DNA of 35,711 bases from contig JBBBWG010027201.1 of the NCBI GenBank assembly GCA_037176905.1, positions 18,072-53,782 on the forward strand, written 5' to 3'. The translations under genes were made by a program, and so were the position numbers. Below the pieces are notes generated by a model. That model was not told the DNA's origin. It saw only the letters and a program-made list of their open reading frames with translations, and searched no databases. Shown here one piece after another: positions 32,864 to 35,711 of this stretch (positions are counted from its first letter, which is position 1; each line of letters opens with the position of its first letter). The stretch is from Azolla pinnata. Its lineage: Eukaryota > Streptophyta > Polypodiopsida > Salviniales > Salviniaceae.

Positions 32864-35304
32864 ATGAAAGACCAGTTGTCGGCCCATGCATGGCTCCAGG
32901 CCATGAGGGACTTGTCGCCACCTCGGCGCATCTTAGGTCATCATGCAGTACGGCGTACTGATCCCATTGCCAGTTCACATGATGATGGCGATGGCGATGA
33001 CGATGTTGCTACTGCACGCTACATGGCATGGATTGTGAGTATCCTTTTTGGTAGGCACATGTCTAATATGCATTCGTGCTCTTTGCTTTTGTAGACAATT
33101 TCCTTTGTTTTTTGACTCTCTATGTACATTACTGGTTTTCGTTTTCACCATCATAAGAACTGTGTAGTTTCTGCTGAATGTATTTTCCATGCACACCCTA
33201 AACCCTATAAAGCCTTTACCTGTATGGTCATACTCTTGCAGTATGGTCTGAATTTTGATTTGATAGTTTTTGTTTCTCTCTCTATTGAATGATTTCTATG
33301 CGTTTCCTCAACAGATAAAACATCCATCAGCATTTGGAAAATTTGAAGAAATGGCCGAACTCACCACAGGGAAATGCATTGCAGTATTTCTAGACTATGA
33401 TGGAACATTGTCGCCCATAGTTGATGATCCTGAACGTGCGTTCTTATCTGATGAGGTAACGATATACACATACCATTAACTACCTTCAGGGAGTTTATTT
33501 TATATAGTAATTATGAGAAGTTTGGTGAGGTAATCTTTTTCTTTCTAAACACGATGATGTCCCGTACCATATGTCAAGATGAGGAGAACTGTAAAAGATG
33601 TATCAACTTTGTTTCCAACAGCGATAATCACTGGTAGAAGCAGAGAGAAGGTATACATATGTTTTATGACACAAAATTCTCATAGTTTGAAAGTTGTACT
33701 TAATCTGTTTTACGCACATAACGCAGAGAATCGTGATTTTTCTTGTGTTTTTTTTCATGACAGGTCTATGAATTTGTGCAGCTGCCAGAGTTATACTATG
33801 CTGGAAGCCATGGAATGGACATCATGGGTCCGGCAAGTGGTTGCAAAGGTCATAAATCCCAAGGGAAGAAAATGTCGGATGATAAGGTAGTACTCATCTT
33901 TTTCAAGTAAATAAGATTGGAAGTACCACTTGTTCCTTCTTTCGTTGTCTTTTATCTAGCACACATATTCAGTTATATATTTATGTTTCATTTGGTAGGG
34001 TGGAGATCAAACGATTTTGTTTCAACCTGCAAGTGATTTCACCCCCCTGATGAACGAAGTAAAACTCATTACATGTCCATTTTAATGTTGGTATCTGTTA
34101 TCGTCACTTTCATTGATCAAACTTTGATTTGTTACTAGGTATTTGAGCTTTTAGAGGAAAGAGTACAAGATGTCCACGGGGCAGCCGTGGAGCATAACAA
34201 GTTTTGCATAAGTGTTCATTTCCGAAATGTCAAAGAGGAGGTATCAGAGATATACTGCTGTTGTTTGGTATTAGACACGTTGCTGTGCATTAAGATAAAG
34301 GGGTTTCGTGTTTTGAGTTGTTGTCTACATCTTGTTGGTCGTGTGTAGGATTGGCTAACTCTTGCAGAGCAAGTTCAAGATGTACTAAGTTCATATCCAA
34401 ATCTCCATCTAACTCAAGGTCGAAAGGTAAAACCTTCGTAAAGCATGAGTGGTTTAGGGTTTAGGAGATCATAAAGACAACACAACAGTGAATCTTTGTG
34501 TGCGTGCGTGTGATTAAGATCCTAGAAATACGACCATCGATTGCATGGAACAAAGGCAAGGCGCTCAGTTACTTACTCCAAGTCCTCAGTAAGCATGTGA
34601 ATTAGTGAATGATATCGGTTATTTGCAGTCTATCATATCATTCAGGTTGATGCATGCTCATCATCTGGCTGTCTGACTGGACCAGGTTGCAAGAATAAGA
34701 GCGAGTTTTTCCCAATCTATATTGGAGATGATAGAACAGATGAAGATGCCTTCAAAGTATGCTGAGTGGGTATATGGCTAGTGTTTGATTCTTTGATGTG
34801 TTTGAAACTATTGAGAATGTAATTCAACATTAATTAATTATTTGATATGTGGAACTCATACTCAAGTGATGCAGGTATATTCATCAATAAAAATAAAGCA
34901 TTTATTTCTACAAGTGATGCCTATATCTCAAGGCTGAACACCCTAAAACCAAAACCTTTGAATTTCTAATGCACATGCTTTGCTCCCAACACTCATTTAA
35001 TGCACATGTTTTCTGGCTTGAGTACATGTATGTGAAACAAGTACTTTTCCAATGACTAATCAGGTGATTGGTAGACAGAAAGTTGGCCTTAGTATATTGG
35101 TGTCCAGCACTGCAAAAGAAACAAATGCATTATGCTCGTTGCGTGACACGAATGAGGTACATTTTGTTTTGCATCTTATACTTGAATGAATGAAGCCAAC
35201 ATAATTCACTCAATTAAACTGCCGGTTCAATGCTTTCGTAGGTGCTTGAATTCTTGCAATATCTTGTGAAGTGGAGGCGAAAGCGTACGAGCTGGTGCCA
35301 ATAA
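32864..35304 (+). CDS. TPP: Trehalose-6-phosphate phosphatase
   Basis: TPP removes phosphate from trehalose 6-phosphate, the plant sucrose-status signal. Exons: 32864-33034, 33315-33455, 33579-33650, 33764-33886, 33999-34058, 34139-34240, 34349-34426, 34519-34588, 34686-34756, 35064-35156 and 35242-35304: 1044 nt, 347 aa. All HAD-phosphatase motifs are visible: [12 protein letters not shown] (nucleophile Asp84, acid Asp86), IITGRS (122-125), the substrate-site SHGMDI, Lys210 in [25 protein letters not shown], and [11 protein letters not shown] (Asp287/Asp288). An alternative acceptor at 34628 also keeps the frame and would add 19 residues (366 aa). The shorter form fits the family spacing between GKAL and IGDD, so I prefer it. 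The N-terminus (1-57) is variable, with an acidic DDGDGDDD stretch. The start is supported by an in-frame stop at 32831. Confidence 0.93.
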
Positions 35305-35711
35305 CTAAAAGAGACAGTACCTTCAATACCTACCTTATTCACAGTTATTGTATATATGTCATTTAACTTATTACTTACCAACCATCACTCCTTCAAAGAG
35401 AAGAGAAATAGATCACTAATAAAAACGATAACTCTCCTCATTCACTCACGATGCAAGCAAAAATCATCACCCCACAACTATACGGTCAGATTTCTCACAT
35501 GCCACAATCCTTCACCTACCTTTCTGAACACCGTGGGCCACATATTCAGAAAACATGGGAAAGCCCTGGCCACCTGATTGTAAAGACTGTTGATGGAAAT
35601 AAAATAAAACATATTGTTCTTGTATCTGTCTTAGTCTTTCTACTATTATCACTGTTGTTATTGGTAATATTGATTGTCATTGCAAGGACCTGTAAACCTA
35701 AAGTTTTTCCA
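35305..35711 (+). terminator. TPP 3' UTR with polyadenylation signals
   Basis: After the stop, an AT-rich, C/A-rich stretch leads to two overlapping AATAAA signals at 35598-35608. They are followed by a T/G-rich region, the usual downstream context. This gives a ~310-base 3' UTR. The small open frame at 35356-35577 is not convincing. Confidence 0.55.

Noticed and set aside
1-35711. Retroelement or virus-derived fossils
   Set aside because: No reverse transcriptase, integrase, capsid-like or long-terminal-repeat signature was recognised on either strand.

Overview
The window is nuclear DNA of a land plant, most likely a fern (Ceratopteris/Adiantum-like). Evidence: intron-rich genes with GT-AG borders; TTTAGGG-type telomere-like repeats; chloroplast-bearing-plant gene families; and an intronless PLS-class pentatricopeptide-repeat gene whose repeat wording resembles the large organelle RNA-editing PPR families of seed-free plants. 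The fern assignment is inference from protein style, not a database match. A 100-N run marks an assembly gap. Layout: (1) 1-55, probable 5' end of a leftward gene that leaves the window. (2) 1371-4093 minus, isoprenylcysteine methylesterase (ICME-type), 11 exons, 440 aa. (3) 4.1-6.0 kb, spacer with simple repeats, a weak SINE-like segment and a relic of a DYW domain. (4) 6033-8417 minus, intronless PPR gene that stops early in its E region. (5) 8.46-9.44 kb, ATGC/ATGT satellite-like array abutting the PPR start. (6) 10.6-15.8 kb plus, URI/unconventional prefoldin gene with telo-boxes at its 5' end, 389 aa. (7) 16.97-17.75 kb, a second ATGC-type array. (8) 17945-20642 plus, plant TBC-domain Rab-GAP, 477 aa. 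(9) 21291-21390, gap, then a short third ATGC-type array. (10) 21843-26657 plus, beta-barrel outer-membrane protein, probably OM47-like, 427 aa. (11) 26.7-31 kb, gene-poor: GAT-rich array, a foldback/MITE-like element, a GC patch with two G-boxes, and an 88-bp minisatellite. (12) 32864-35304 plus, trehalose-6-phosphate phosphatase, 347 aa (366 aa with an alternative splice acceptor). The genes are unrelated housekeeping functions: prenyl-protein demethylation, organelle RNA processing, prefoldin-like chaperoning, vesicle traffic, mitochondrial outer membrane and trehalose signalling. They do not form an operon-like system. All five spliced models were assembled by hand; each keeps one open frame through every junction, which is strong internal support. 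The most unusual structures are an inverted copy of URI exon 3, splice sites included, lying antisense in the next-but-one intron so that the pre-mRNA can fold around exon 4; the recurrent placement of ATGC/ATGT arrays directly at 5' ends of three genes, two of them in opposite orientation around the URI gene; and the PPR gene with duplicated start-codon context and a detached DYW-like relic. I found no CRISPR, operon, phage, or intact autonomous mobile element.
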